From assembly GCA_963812245.1 (NCBI GenBank), contig CAWEUK010000003.1, positions 186,001 to 250,000 on the forward strand: a stretch of DNA of 64,000 nucleotides, given 5' to 3'. Shown one piece after another: positions 38,110-47,596 of the stretch. The translations under genes were made by a program, and so were the position numbers. This stretch comes from Salsipaludibacter sp963812245. GTDB taxonomy: Bacteria; Actinomycetota; Nitriliruptoria; Nitriliruptorales; Nitriliruptoraceae. The notes under the pieces were generated by a model. The model was not told the origin of the DNA. It saw only the letters and a program-made list of their open reading frames with translations, and searched no databases. Each line of letters starts with the position of its first letter. Within the stretch, counting starts at the first letter, position 1.

Positions 38110-39693
38110 ATGAACTCGACTCCACACCCCACCCCGACCACCGACCGGACCGGCGCCCCGATGGGTGTCCCGACCGGCGCCCCAAGCGGGGTTCCGCCCG
38201 GCGCCCCAACCGGGGTTCCGATCGGCGTTTCGACTGCCTGCCCGGCCGGTGACGCGGTCGGTCTCGCGGTCGGGGGTGTGGTCGGGGGTGTGGCAACGCA
38301 GCTGCCCGCTCGGTCGGGCCTGTCGGTGGGGGTGCAGGCCGGTGTGGGTGACCCGGTTGGTGCACGGCTGCGTGAGGTGGCGGGGTTGGTTGCGGGTCGG
38401 GACCGGATGATGGGCCGTGTCGCGGTTCTGCTGGTTGATCTTCGCCATGCCGAGGGGATCCATGACCGGTTGGGTGGGATGACCCTGCAGGTGTGGCTGG
38501 AGCACGTGTGCCGCATCCCCGGGGCCGATGCCCGTGCCCTGCTGGGTGCGATCGACGTGCTCGAACGGATGCCGTCGATGCGGGTGGGGCTGTGTGACGG
38601 GTGGCTGTCGTGGCTGCAGGTCGCCGCGATCTGTCGTGCCGCCCGCGGTGTGGCTGTCGGCCGGCTGGGTGAACTCGACGACCTCGTGGCCTCGGCGATG
38701 GTCGACATGGCCAGTTTCGAACCCGATGCCATCGTCGACGACGTGTGGCAGTGGGTCGATGCCGCCCGCCCATCACGGCTGGAACGCGCGGAGCGTGCCG
38801 CGGACCGCGCCGAGTTCGTGTCGCTCAGCCCACGCCTGTTCGGTGGCGGTTCGATGTGTGGCGAGTTCGGGCCGGTGTCGTTCGCCACCATCGCCGAGGC
38901 CCTCGACGCTGCCCTTGCCCCACCCCCGGCCCGTGACCCCCACGGCCTGCACCCCGATGAGGCAGAAGACCTGTTCGCCACGCTGGATGACCAGCGCCTC
39001 ATCCACACCCGCGACCACGGCGCCCGCATGGCCGCCCGACTGGTCGACCTGTGCGAACACGCCCTGGCGCCGGTCGGGTCAGGCGGGGACGTCGCGAACA
39101 GGCTTGCCCCCGGCCGGGCCAGGCCGATGCTGCTGGCCACCATCGACGTCGACGCGCTGCTGGACGGCTCCCGCACCCCGGGCTGGCTGCTCCACACCCT
39201 GGCCGGTGGACGGATGAAGGTGTCCGCCACCACCCTGCAACGCCTGGTCGATGAACGCGGCGCCGACCTGCGCGGCATCGTCCTGGACGACTGCGGCCAA
39301 GTCGTCGGCGTCGGCCACACCACCCGCGTCCCGCCCGGCTGGCTGCGTCAGGCCATCTGGGCCCGCGACCTGACCGTCCGCGACCCGGACGGGTCATGTC
39401 CCATCCGCCGCGCAGACCTCGACCACCACGTCGAATGGCCCGACGGGACAACCGACGTCACCAACCTCCACCCCCTCGGACGACGCTGGCACAACCACAA
39501 AACCACCAGAACCTGGACCGTGACCCGCGCCGACGACGGATCCACCACCTGGCGCCACCGCCGCCACGGCTGGACCCTCCGCCTCGCCCCACCCCACCGA
39601 AACCTCACACGACCCCCACGCGCCGGCCCGCCACACACATCACCCCCAGACCAGCCGACACCACCCCAACCGACGTTGACGGGCGTGCCCTGA
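38110..39693 (+). CDS. DUF222 HNH endonuclease (13E12 repeat family)
   Basis: 527 residues. The N-terminus has three copies of an 8-residue repeat (T/P-GAPxGVP), then the DUF222 helical domain (about 70-400), and a C-terminal HNH nuclease: CPIRRADLDHHVEWPDGTTD, then NLHPLGRRWHNHKT with the expected histidines and asparagine. The last ~50 residues are Pro/Thr-rich. Family members often occur in many copies in actinobacteria and behave as mobile or SOS-linked nucleases. An SOS-like box lies immediately upstream. The frame extends far 5', but only as a shadow of the YbhN-like gene. Confidence 0.85.
   Translation: MNSTPHPTPTTDRTGAPMGVPTGAPSGVPPGAPTGVPIGVSTACPAGDAVGLAVGGVVGGVATQLPARSGLSVGVQAGVGDPVGARLREVAGLVAGRDRMMGRVAVLLVDLRHAEGIHDRLGGMTLQVWLEHVCRIPGADARALLGAIDVLERMPSMRVGLCDGWLSWLQVAAICRAARGVAVGRLGELDDLVASAMVDMASFEPDAIVDDVWQWVDAARPSRLERAERAADRAEFVSLSPRLFGGGSMCGEFGPVSFATIAEALDAALAPPPARDPHGLHPDEAEDLFATLDDQRLIHTRDHGARMAARLVDLCEHALAPVGSGGDVANRLAPGRARPMLLATIDVDALLDGSRTPGWLLHTLAGGRMKVSATTLQRLVDERGADLRGIVLDDCGQVVGVGHTTRVPPGWLRQAIWARDLTVRDPDGSCPIRRADLDHHVEWPDGTTDVTNLHPLGRRWHNHKTTRTWTVTRADDGSTTWRHRRHGWTLRLAPPHRNLTRPPRAGPPHTSPPDQPTPPQPTLTGVP
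38149..38232 (+). repeat. 24-bp tandem repeat, 3.5 copies, inside the HNH gene
   Basis: Units begin at 38149, 38173 and 38197, with a half unit at 38221. Each codes for T/P-GAPxGVP. Differences between units are mostly at the third and eighth codons. Confidence 0.8.
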
Positions 39694-40218
39694 ACCCGCC
39701 CCGGTCCGGCCAGCAAACACCCAGACGCCAGGCGGACAACCTCGCCCACCCGATGCGACGACGCCCGAGACCAGGACGACGCGCCGCCACCGGCTCGTTC
39801 ACCACCCGCCGGCACCTCCCGCCCTGCCCGCCACCGCCCGAACTGTCCACAGCCACCCCTCCGCCCCGCCGACACCCGCCCGCGACAAAGCCCGCGCACC
39901 CCAACCCGAACGGCACGCCGCCGTTCGGGGCCACCGCGGCGATCACGGTGCCGACGAGCAGGGCGAGCAGGCCGACGGCGATGCGTACGCTGGTTCTCAT
40001 TGCAATGCCGTTCGTTCGGGGATCCCGGGCGCTCCGCTCCCGGGTTGGGGGGCGTGTCCGTCGGGGTGACCATCACTGTGGGGTCGGGTTGTGAAGGATC
40101 TGTGAACCCCGTCGGGAGACCCTGGGGAGGTTCCGATGGGAGGCAGCACTACGATGCCGCGGCAGTCCCCGGCCCAGCGCCCCCGACCGGGCAGGGCCAC
40201 CAGTTCAAGGCATCCGAC
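39694..40218. other. gene-poor stretch before thyX
   Basis: 525 bp. The first half is C/A-rich on the plus strand. A minus-strand ATG at 40000 opens a frame starting with one hydrophobic helix (VGLLALLVGTVIAAVAP), but it has no ribosome binding site, soon turns into Arg/Gly-rich sequence, and runs into the HNH gene. It could be a remnant of a small membrane protein. No RNA gene or clear promoter is seen. Confidence 0.4.
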
Positions 40219-41902
40219 GTGACCGACTCCCTCGACACCCGGCCCGTCCCGCCGCCGGCCGACGAGTTCACCCCCGCCGAGCGTGCAGTGCTGCAGCGCC
40301 ACTTCACCAACGTCGACGACCACGTGGCCGGCCTGGTGGACCTCCCCGAGGTCGTCAAGGGCGCCCTGTTCGCGCGCTACTCGCGTTCGCGCAAGTCCAT
40401 CCGGCGACTGTTCGTCGACGAGTTCGCAGACCTGCTGGATTCCGACGACACCGCTCCGGACGGTGTCGAGACGAGCGCCGGCGAGCGTGGATGCAGCGGA
40501 GCCCGAAAGCGGCCTGGCCCGGGCCCAGGGACTCTACGAGCGGGTCTTCAGCCAGTACGGGGACGACTCGGTGGCACAACTCGGTGGCGCCCACGTCGCC
40601 ATCGAGGAGTTGTCCAACCTGATGACCAAGCAGGTCGAGTGGGGCCGCCTGGCCGCCTACCTCGAACAGTCGACGCGCTACATCGCCTACGACCACCAGG
40701 TCGACGGTCGCTGGCGCTACTACCGGGATCCCGACGTCATGGCCGGCCCCCACGCCGCCGCCTATGTCGACACGCTCGACGAGATCTTCGCGACGTACGC
40801 GCGCATGATCCCGCTCGTACTGGACTGGGTGCGCGCCACCTGGCCCCAGGACGAGTCGACCTCGGACTTCGTGTACCGCAACACGACCAAGGCCAAGGCG
40901 CTGGACCTGGTGCGCGGGCTGTTGCCGGCGGCCACGACCTCCAATGTCGGGATGTTCGCGTCGGGCCAGTCCTACGAGATGCTGCTGTTGCGCCTGCAGG
41001 CGTCCCCGCTGGCCGAGGCTCGTCACGTGGGCACCCGCATGCTCGCCGAACTGCGTCACCTCATCCCGTCGTTCCTGACCCGGGTCGACCGCCCCGATCG
41101 CGGCGTGGCCTGGTCGGACTACCTGGCCACCACGCGCGACGACGTCAGGACGCTGGCCGCAGGCTTCCTGCCCACCGGCGAGACGGCACTGGCGACTGCT
41201 GCCGGCGTGACCCTGGTCGACTGGTCACCGCGTGATCCGCTGGAGGCTGAACGGGCGCTGGTCACGGCCATCCTCCATCCCCACACCGACCGCCCAGAGG
41301 TGGAGGTGGCAGCCCACGTGGCCACGCTGACCGACCAGCAGCGCGGCGAGGTCCTGGCCGCGTTCGTGGGGGAGCGGGCCAACCGACGGCACAAGCCCGG
41401 TCGCGCGCTCGAGCGGGTGTCCTACCGCTTCGACGTCCTGGGTGACTACGGCGGCTTCCGCGACCTGCAGCGTCACCGCATGCTGACGATCCAGTGGCAG
41501 GACCTGACCACGCGCCACGGCCACGACGTGCCGGCGGAGTTGGAGGAGGTGGGTGTCGCGGACGACTACCGGGCTGCCATGGCCCGTTCGGCCGACCTGT
41601 ACGAGACGTTGCTGCCCGACCACCCCGTGCAGGCCCAGTACGCCGTCTGCTTCGGCTACCGGATCCGCTACAGCATCCAGTTGAACGCGCGCGCCGCCAT
41701 GCAGATGATCGAACTGCGTTCGACGCCCCAGGGCCACCCCGCCTACCGCAGCATCGTGCAGGAGATGCATCGCCTGATCGCCCACGAGGCCGGTCACACC
41801 GCGATCGCCCAGGCCATGACGCATGTCAACCACGGCGCGGCCGAGTTGGAGCGACTGGAGTCCGAGAAGTCGGCCGAGCGACGGCGGGCGGCGCGGCCCT
41901 GA
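40219..41902 (+). CDS. thyX: tandem ThyX-like FAD-dependent thymidylate synthase (frameshifted)
   Basis: About 560 residues after removing one base near 40480. Two ThyX-like units follow each other. Unit 1: YGDDSVAQLGGAHVAIEELS, then KQVEWGRLAAYLEQSTRY, where the FAD/dUMP motif RHRxxSxNExSxRY is degraded (RHR to WGR). Unit 2 keeps LQRHRMLTIQWQDLT and the C-terminal SIQLNARAAMQMIELRS. ThyX makes dTMP with methylene-THF, NADPH and FAD; normal enzymes are ~220-250 residues per chain. Position just upstream of dapA-rnj matches the actinobacterial thyX locus. GTG 40219 has AAGG 8 bases upstream. Confidence 0.8.
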
Positions 41903-41908
41903 GCGCTG

Positions 41909-42634
41909 TCAGCTCTGCTCGGGCGTCGTGACCCGCCGCCCAGGCACGCCCTGGAGCCACCGTTGGCGCGACTCGCGCGATGACCCCAGGTACCACAGCA
42001 CCGAGGCGATGATGCCGCAGACCAGGCCGACGGCAAGCAGCCAGATGCCAATTGTTCGCGCCGGGCCAAGCATCACCCCGGCGCTGGCGTCGACATCGAC
42101 CTCCGGGGCGCCCGAGGCGTTCATCACAACGAGGTTCCACGCGCCCGGTTGCCCGTCCCACCGCAGGGTCTGGGGTCCGGTTCCCTCCGCCGACAGTGCC
42201 CAGAAGTCCTGGTCGCCCGGCGGCGTGGCCGTCTCGTCACCCTCGATCTCCTGCCACAGGCGACCGTCGTCGCCCACCTCGATGAACAGCGTGTGGGCCA
42301 CTCCGTCGAGATAGCGGTCGACGTCGGTGGCGCGGGCGATGCCGGCGAACACGGGTTCATCGGTGCTGGGCTCGATCGAGATGGCGTAGTCCTGGGCCTC
42401 GCCCACGGGAATCCACTCGCCGATCGAGGCGCCCATCGCAAGATCGGGCGTGATGACGGCCTGGGCCGGGGACTCGAGTCGTGCCGGGGAGCTGACGTCC
42501 ATGCCGTCTGGCTCCTGGATGAAGTGGACCAGCATGCCTCCCAGGCCAGCCACGATGAAGGCTGCGGCGATGGTGCCGACGATCGTTCCGATCACACCGA
42601 ATGCAGTTCGATCGAAGTTCGCAGTCAACGCCAT
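41909..42634 (-). CDS. membrane protein of unknown function with extracytoplasmic domain
   Basis: 241 residues from ATG 42634 (GGAGG 5 bases upstream). One transmembrane helix near residues 10-35 (VIGTIVGTIAAAFIVAGLGG), an extracytoplasmic beta-rich domain, a second helix near 195-215 (TIGIWLLAVGLVCGIIAS) and a basic C-terminal tail. The external domain (WIPVGEAQDYAISIEPS, GDQDFWALSAEG) looks like a ligand or sensor domain; I recognise no named family. Convergent with thyX (6 bp between stops), and same strand as the next membrane gene. Confidence 0.65.
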   Translation of the reverse strand: MALTANFDRTAFGVIGTIVGTIAAAFIVAGLGGMLVHFIQEPDGMDVSSPARLESPAQAVITPDLAMGASIGEWIPVGEAQDYAISIEPSTDEPVFAGIARATDVDRYLDGVAHTLFIEVGDDGRLWQEIEGDETATPPGDQDFWALSAEGTGPQTLRWDGQPGAWNLVVMNASGAPEVDVDASAGVMLGPARTIGIWLLAVGLVCGIIASVLWYLGSSRESRQRWLQGVPGRRVTTPEQS

Positions 42635-42794
42635 GGCTGCCTCCAGGTCATCGACGCCACGGGTGATGACGGGGATGACTGGCTTCATTGTTGCGGATGT
42701 CCCCACCGTTTGCGAGGGACCATCGGTCCTCGGCCGCGGGACCATTGGGCGGGCGGGTCCGACCGCGACGGACCAGGACCGGCGGCAGTGCGCG

Positions 42795-43559
42795 TCAGCG
42801 GGCCTCGATGGCGACGAGGTCGACGGTGGGGGACCCGGCAGCGTTGGCTGCGAACGACTCCATGTTCGCAGCCAGGAATTCCACGCTGACCACGTGCGAC
42901 CCACGCTCCAGGTCGGCGTCGAATGTCGCCGTCGTGCAGCCATCGTCACAGGATTCGTTGGGTGCGACCGCCCGGCCGTCGGCGTCGGTGACCAGGATGC
43001 CGTCGACGAAGACCTGCACGACACCCAGTTCCTCGGGGTCGTCGGGCCGTTGGGCCGTCGGCCCGGGTCCGATGGTGCCACCCACGACCTCGACCGTGAC
43101 GACGGTGGGCCCGATCGGGACATCGGTGCCGTCGGCCGGCGTGATGATCGAGATCTCGAGGTCGTCGCGCTGGATGCCCGTTGCCGGGGGATGCCACGCG
43201 TCCTCGATCGGGGTGTGCAGCAGGAAGGAGGACACGACGGCCAGTGCGACGAGTCCCCAGGTCAACGGGGAGCGACGGGTCAGCTCGAGCGGCGTGAAGG
43301 CGTGGACCAGGATGCCCACCAACGCACAGGCGCCGATGGGTGCAACCCACCCGACCCAGTCGGACAGCACGGCGTTGACGGCGCCGGAAAGCGATGCCAG
43401 CACCGCGGTGGCGGCGACGGGCAGGACGAGATCGCCGGGGTCCTCGATGCGGATTCGCCCGAAGACCACCCCCAGGAACACCGCGACCAGACCGAACGAG
43501 CACAGCACGACCATCGCCTGCCACGTGGCGCCGGCTCCAGCATGCGCCAGGACGACCAT
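42795..43559 (-). CDS. membrane protein with extracytoplasmic Ig-like domain, unknown function
   Basis: 254 residues. Four to five transmembrane helices cover residues ~13-122. From ~135 onward a soluble beta-rich domain (EISIITPADGTDVPIGPTVV, then VQVFVDGILVTDADG and GSHVVSVEF) has the pattern of an Ig/FN3-like module, with a Cys pair in SCDDGCTT. GGAGGTGG lies 6 bases before the ATG. Paired with the preceding membrane protein gene 160 bp downstream; both interrupt the usual thyX-dapA adjacency. Confidence 0.65.
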   Translation of the reverse strand: MVVLAHAGAGATWQAMVVLCSFGLVAVFLGVVFGRIRIEDPGDLVLPVAATAVLASLSGAVNAVLSDWVGWVAPIGACALVGILVHAFTPLELTRRSPLTWGLVALAVVSSFLLHTPIEDAWHPPATGIQRDDLEISIITPADGTDVPIGPTVVTVEVVGGTIGPGPTAQRPDDPEELGVVQVFVDGILVTDADGRAVAPNESCDDGCTTATFDADLERGSHVVSVEFLAANMESFAANAAGSPTVDLVAIEAR

Positions 43560-43725
43560 GGGCCACCTCCGTGTCGGTCGGGACGCTCGACGCTACCCCC
43601 GGTGGCGCGTTCGGCCGTGATGGTGATGCTCCCCCGGTCACCGCGCCGATTACGCTGCCGTGGAAGGGCTGGCTGCGACCTGCGGCCACCGTCGCGTCGT
43701 CGCCGGCAACCGGGAAGGCTGGACC

Positions 43726-44712
43726 ATGCCATTGTTCGGACACGTGGCCACCGCGATGGCGACGCCATTCGCCGACGACGAGTCGCTTGACACCGATGGC
43801 GCCGCCCGGCTGGCCCGCCACCTGGTCGACCACGGCACGGACACCCTGGTGTTGAACGGCACCACGGGGGAGTCGCCGTCACTGACGACCGAAGAGGTGG
43901 CACGCCTGGTGGCTGCGGTGCGCGAGGAGGTCGGCGACGGTGCGCGCGTCATGCTGGGCACGGGGACCAACTCGACACGCACGTCGGTCGAACGCACTGC
44001 CGAAGCGGCTGACCTGGGGGCGGATTCGGTGCTGGTGGTGATGCCCTACTACAACCGCCCGGATCCCACCGGCCAGGTGCGCCACTTCACCGCGGTGGCC
44101 GCCGCCACGGACCTGCCGGTGCTCCTCTACGACGTGCCGCACCGCACCGGTCGCGAGATCGACCTGCAGGCGCTGGTGACCCTGTCGCGCGTCGACAACA
44201 TCGTCGGTGTCAAGGACGCTGCGTCCAACCTCGGCAAGACCGCCGACCTGCTGCACCTGACCGCTGGCGACGTCCCGGGTGGCTTCGAGGTCTACTGCGG
44301 TGCCGACGAGCTGAACCTGCCGATGCTGGCGCTTGGCGCCGCGGGACTGGTGTCGGTGTCGGCGCACCTGGTCGGTGACCAGTTGGCCCAGATGTGCCGG
44401 GCCGTCGACGCGGGCGACCTCGCCACTGCCCGTGCCATCCACCTGCGCTGCATGGCCATCCACCGCGAGCTGTTCCGTGAGGCGTCGCCCGCGCCGCTCA
44501 AGGCCGCCCTCCAGTTGCTCGACGTGCCCGCCGGTCCGGTGCGGGGCCCGCTCACGGGTGCCTCGCCCGAGGCGACCATGGCCATCGCACTTGCCATGGT
44601 CCACGCTGGCGTGCTCCACGACGACGACCTCGCATCCGTTCGCGCCCACCTCCACGACGTCCGCGACGAACTCGAATCCCAGCGTGACGACCTCCAACTT
44701 CCGGAGACCTGA
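43726..44712 (+). CDS. dapA: 4-hydroxy-tetrahydrodipicolinate synthase
   Basis: 328-residue class I aldolase of lysine and diaminopimelate synthesis: condenses pyruvate with aspartate semialdehyde. Active-site parts: NGTTGESPSLTTEE, YYNRPDPTGQVRHF, YDVPHRTGREI with the proton-relay Tyr, and Schiff-base Lys in IVGVKDAASNLGK. ATG 43726 has GAAGG 8 bases upstream; an in-frame start at 43660 is unsupported. The C-terminus has a ~30-residue extension (DDLASVRAHLHDVRDELES). Its stop overlaps the rnj start (TGATG). Confidence 0.93.
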   Translation: MPLFGHVATAMATPFADDESLDTDGAARLARHLVDHGTDTLVLNGTTGESPSLTTEEVARLVAAVREEVGDGARVMLGTGTNSTRTSVERTAEAADLGADSVLVVMPYYNRPDPTGQVRHFTAVAAATDLPVLLYDVPHRTGREIDLQALVTLSRVDNIVGVKDAASNLGKTADLLHLTAGDVPGGFEVYCGADELNLPMLALGAAGLVSVSAHLVGDQLAQMCRAVDAGDLATARAIHLRCMAIHRELFREASPAPLKAALQLLDVPAGPVRGPLTGASPEATMAIALAMVHAGVLHDDDLASVRAHLHDVRDELESQRDDLQLPET

Positions 44713-46400
44713 TGACCAACGACACAGACGACACTGCGCAGGGACTGGAACGTGGCGGGGTGACCGTCACGTTCCTGGGCGGGCTGGGCGAGGTGGGCCG
44801 CAACATGGCTGCCCTGACGTGCGAGGGTGAGACCGTCGTGGTCGACGTCGGCGTCTTCTTCCCCAATCCGGAGCACCCGGGCGTCGACCTGATCCTGCCC
44901 GACTGGGACGTGCTGCGCGACGAGAACGTGACCGCCGTCTTCCTGACCCACGGCCACCTCGACCACATCGGGGCGCTGCCCTACTTCCTGCGTGACTTCC
45001 CCGACGTCACGGTCTACGGCACCCGGCTGACGCTGGCCTTCGTCGAGGCGATCCTGTCGGAGTGGGACGACATCGACGATGTCGACCTGGTCGAGGTGGC
45101 GCCGGCCGACATCATCGAGCAGGGTCCGTTCTCGGCCGAGGTCGTACAGGTCAGCCACTCGATCCCCGACGGCTGCGCCTTCGCCTTCCGCACGCCGCAC
45201 GGCATGATCGTGCACACCGGGGACTTCAAGCTCGACCAGACGCCGGTCGACGACCTGCCCACCGACCTCGCCCACTTCGCCCGCCTGGGCGACGAGGGCG
45301 TGGACCTGCTGCTGGCAGACTCGACCAACGCCCACCTGCCCGGTCACGTGCCCACCGAACGGACCGTCGGGGCCACCCTGCGATCCGAGATGCGTGGCGC
45401 CGAGGGCCTGATCGTGGTGGCCTCGTTCGCGTCGCACGTGCACCGCATCCAGCAGGTGCTGGACGCGGCCGAGGAGATCGGCCGACGACCCGTGTTCGTC
45501 GGCCGCTCGATGGTCAAGAACATGAAGATCGCCACCGAACTGGGCTACCTGCGCTTCGATCCGGAGCGCGAGGTGGAACTCAAGGACATCGATCGCCACG
45601 ACCCGCGGTCGCTGATCATCGTCTCGACCGGATCGCAGGGTGAGCCGTACTCGGCGTTGTCGCTGATGGCCGCCGGCAGCCACCGTCGCGTGGCCGTGGG
45701 GGAGGGGGACCTGATCATCCTGGCCTCCAGCCTGATCCCGGGCAACGAACATGCCGTGTTCCGTTCGATCAACGGGTTGGCACGTCGTGGGGCCCGGGTG
45801 GTCCACAAGGGCCTGGCCGACGTCCACGTGTCCGGGCACGCCATGCGCGAGGACCTGATCCTGTTCCACAACATCGTCGAGCCCGAGTGGTTCGTCCCGG
45901 TCCACGGCGAGTTCCGCCACATGACCGCCCACCGCGACGTGGCACTGGCCACGGGGTTGCCGGCCGAGCATGCGCTGGTGTGCAGTGACGGCGACACCGT
46001 CATCCTGCGTGATGGTGAGGTCACCCGCGGCGACCGCGTGCCAGCCGGCAAGGTCTACATCGACGGCCTGCTGGACGATGTCGGCCCGGCCGTGCTGCGG
46101 CATCGCACCCGCCTGTCCGAGGACGGGGTCGTGGTGGCCGTCGTCACCATCGACAGCGAGGCTGGCGCCGTGGTCGGCGACATCATGGTGCAACAGCACG
46201 GTGTGGTCTACGAGGACGAGTCCTCGCACGTGCTCGAGGAGGCGACTGCTGCCGTGGCCGCCGAGATGGCGTCGATGCCCGCCGAGCGCTTCCGTGACGC
46301 CAAGGCGGTCGAGCGGCACGTGGTGCAGGCGCTGGGCAGATACTGGCGCCACGAGATCGGCCGACGCCCCTTCATCATGCCGATCATCCTCGACGTCTGA
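44712..46400 (+). CDS. rnj: ribonuclease J
   Basis: 562 residues, metallo-beta-lactamase/beta-CASP RNase with 5'-3' exo- and endonuclease activity in RNA maturation. Zinc-site motifs: LTHGHLDHIGALPYF, VSHSIPDG, HTGDFKLDQTPVD; beta-CASP: ADSTNAHLPGHVPTE, VASFASHVHRI, and SGHAMREDL, VPVHGEFRHM. The C-terminal domain (DEIGRRP-like HEIGRRPFIMPIIL) is complete. Translationally coupled to dapA, the usual actinobacterial order. Confidence 0.95.
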   Translation: MTNDTDDTAQGLERGGVTVTFLGGLGEVGRNMAALTCEGETVVVDVGVFFPNPEHPGVDLILPDWDVLRDENVTAVFLTHGHLDHIGALPYFLRDFPDVTVYGTRLTLAFVEAILSEWDDIDDVDLVEVAPADIIEQGPFSAEVVQVSHSIPDGCAFAFRTPHGMIVHTGDFKLDQTPVDDLPTDLAHFARLGDEGVDLLLADSTNAHLPGHVPTERTVGATLRSEMRGAEGLIVVASFASHVHRIQQVLDAAEEIGRRPVFVGRSMVKNMKIATELGYLRFDPEREVELKDIDRHDPRSLIIVSTGSQGEPYSALSLMAAGSHRRVAVGEGDLIILASSLIPGNEHAVFRSINGLARRGARVVHKGLADVHVSGHAMREDLILFHNIVEPEWFVPVHGEFRHMTAHRDVALATGLPAEHALVCSDGDTVILRDGEVTRGDRVPAGKVYIDGLLDDVGPAVLRHRTRLSEDGVVVAVVTIDSEAGAVVGDIMVQQHGVVYEDESSHVLEEATAAVAAEMASMPAERFRDAKAVERHVVQALGRYWRHEIGRRPFIMPIILDV

Positions 46401-46423
46401 TCCTCGCTTCGCTCGGTCAGATT

Positions 46424-46448
46424 CGAGAACTCGCTGCGCTCGTTCTCG
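46424..46448 (+). terminator. hairpin downstream of rnj
   Basis: Inverted repeat CGAGAAC-tcgctgcgctc-GTTCTCG begins 24 bases after the rnj stop, next to a related CTCGCTTCGCTCG word. No T-run. Such CTCGC(T/G)xCGCTCG hairpins are common between actinobacterial genes and may end transcription. Confidence 0.45.
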
Positions 46449-46547
46449 GCTGGACTTCATCGGCCGTGCGTCGCCGGTGCCGCGTGAGGGGCTCTCTCGG
46501 CTGCCCGGTCGACCATTCGAACACCACGCGACGCGACGCGGCATCGA

Positions 46548-46553
46548 TATGGT
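46548..46553 (+). promoter_or_regulatory. putative -10 for a leaderless aldo/keto reductase mRNA
   Basis: TATGGT ends 7 bases before the ATG at 46561, with no ribosome binding site between. It also overlaps an upstream in-frame ATG (46549), which argues for 46561 as the start. Confidence 0.4.
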
Positions 46554-46560
46554 CGCTGCC

Positions 46561-47390
46561 ATGGACACTTCACCCACGACCACCGACCGCCTCGAACTCC
46601 CGTCGATCGGCCTGGGGACCTACCGGCTGACGGGCGCGAGGGCGTCGCCGCCATGACGTCGGCCCTGGAGCTGGGCTATCGCCTGCTGGACACGGCCGTG
46701 AACTACGGCAACGAGACCGAAGTCGGCGAGGCGATCCGGCGCGCGGAGGTCGACCGTGACGACGTGCTGGTGTGCAGCAAGTTGCCGGGCCGCCACCACG
46801 CCCACGACGACGCGATCCGGTCGACCCATGAGTCGCTGGACCGCCTGGGCCTGGACCACCTCGATCTGCACCTGATCCACTGGCCCAACCCCTCCGTTGG
46901 TCGCTACCGCGAGGCGTGGCGGGCGTTGGTGGCCATGCGGGAGGAAGGCCTGGTCCGCGACATCGGCGTGTCCAACTTCACCGCCGACCACCTGCACGAA
47001 GTCATCGACGACACCGGCGTCGTGCCGCTGGTCAACCAGGTCGAATTGCACCCGTACTTCCCCCAGGTGCACCTGCGAGCGGTGCACGAAGAACTGGGCG
47101 TTCGCACCGAGTCGTGGTCCCCGCTCGCCAAGCAGGCGGTCTTCGACGAGCCGCCGATCACGGCGGCGGCACGGGCCCACGGGGTCAGCCCCGGTCAGGT
47201 CGTGTTGCGATGGCACCAGCACCTTCGTGCCATTCCGATCCCGAAGTCCGGCTCGCCCGATCGCCAGGCCGAGAACCTGGCCCTCGATGGATTCTCGCTG
47301 ACCCCTGACGAGGTGACCGCGATCACGGACCTGGGCCGGCCCGACGGGCGCTTGTTCGACGGCGACCCCCGGTTCCACGAAGAGCAGTAG
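46561..47390 (+). CDS. aldo/keto reductase (frameshifted)
   Basis: About 276 residues after adding one G in the run at 46632-46634. N-terminal part LELPSIGLGTYRLTG is in one frame; from REGVAAM and LELGYRLLDTAVNYGNE the rest is in another. Catalytic tetrad: Asp in LLDTAVNYGNE (with Tyr), Lys in VLVCSKLPGRHH, His in LIHWPNP. NADPH-binding SGSPDR-like element IPKSGSPDRQAENL is present. Reduces carbonyl compounds such as 2,5-diketogluconate or methylglyoxal; actual substrate unknown. Confidence 0.85.
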
Positions 47391-47460
47391 ACCCCTGAGG
47401 GCGGCGCAGGCCGACACTGGTGGTGGCTGCACTCTCTCGCGGCACCTATGCTGGAGGTGG

Positions 47461-47488
47461 CAAACCATTGACCTGAACTAGAGGTTTG
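47461..47488 (+). promoter_or_regulatory. inverted repeat upstream of ftsK
   Basis: CAAACC and GGTTTG flank a 16-base centre that contains TTGACC; a second TTGACT follows at about 47492. It might be an operator or part of the ftsK promoter. No convincing -10 was matched. Confidence 0.25.
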
Positions 47489-47596
47489 TGGTTGACTCCC
47501 CGAAACAACACGAAGCATCACCAGCAGTTGCGTGTGGTGCGCAAGTTGGTTCTGTAGGGTGTGGGACCGAGCAGTCTGGCGGACTGGAGCAGACCT

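Noticed and set aside
38149..38232. Possible short CRISPR-like array
   Set aside because: Units are contiguous, 24 bp, in frame and without spacers; it is a coding tandem repeat.
37057..39693. 878-residue frame joining the YbhN-like region to the HNH nuclease
   Set aside because: The 5' part is an out-of-frame shadow of the YbhN-like gene; the HNH protein starts at 38110 after a promoter-like element.
39605..40000. Minus-strand frame with an N-terminal hydrophobic helix
   Set aside because: No ribosome binding site, rapid change to Arg/Gly-rich sequence and overlap with the HNH gene; kept only as a possible remnant in the spacer description.
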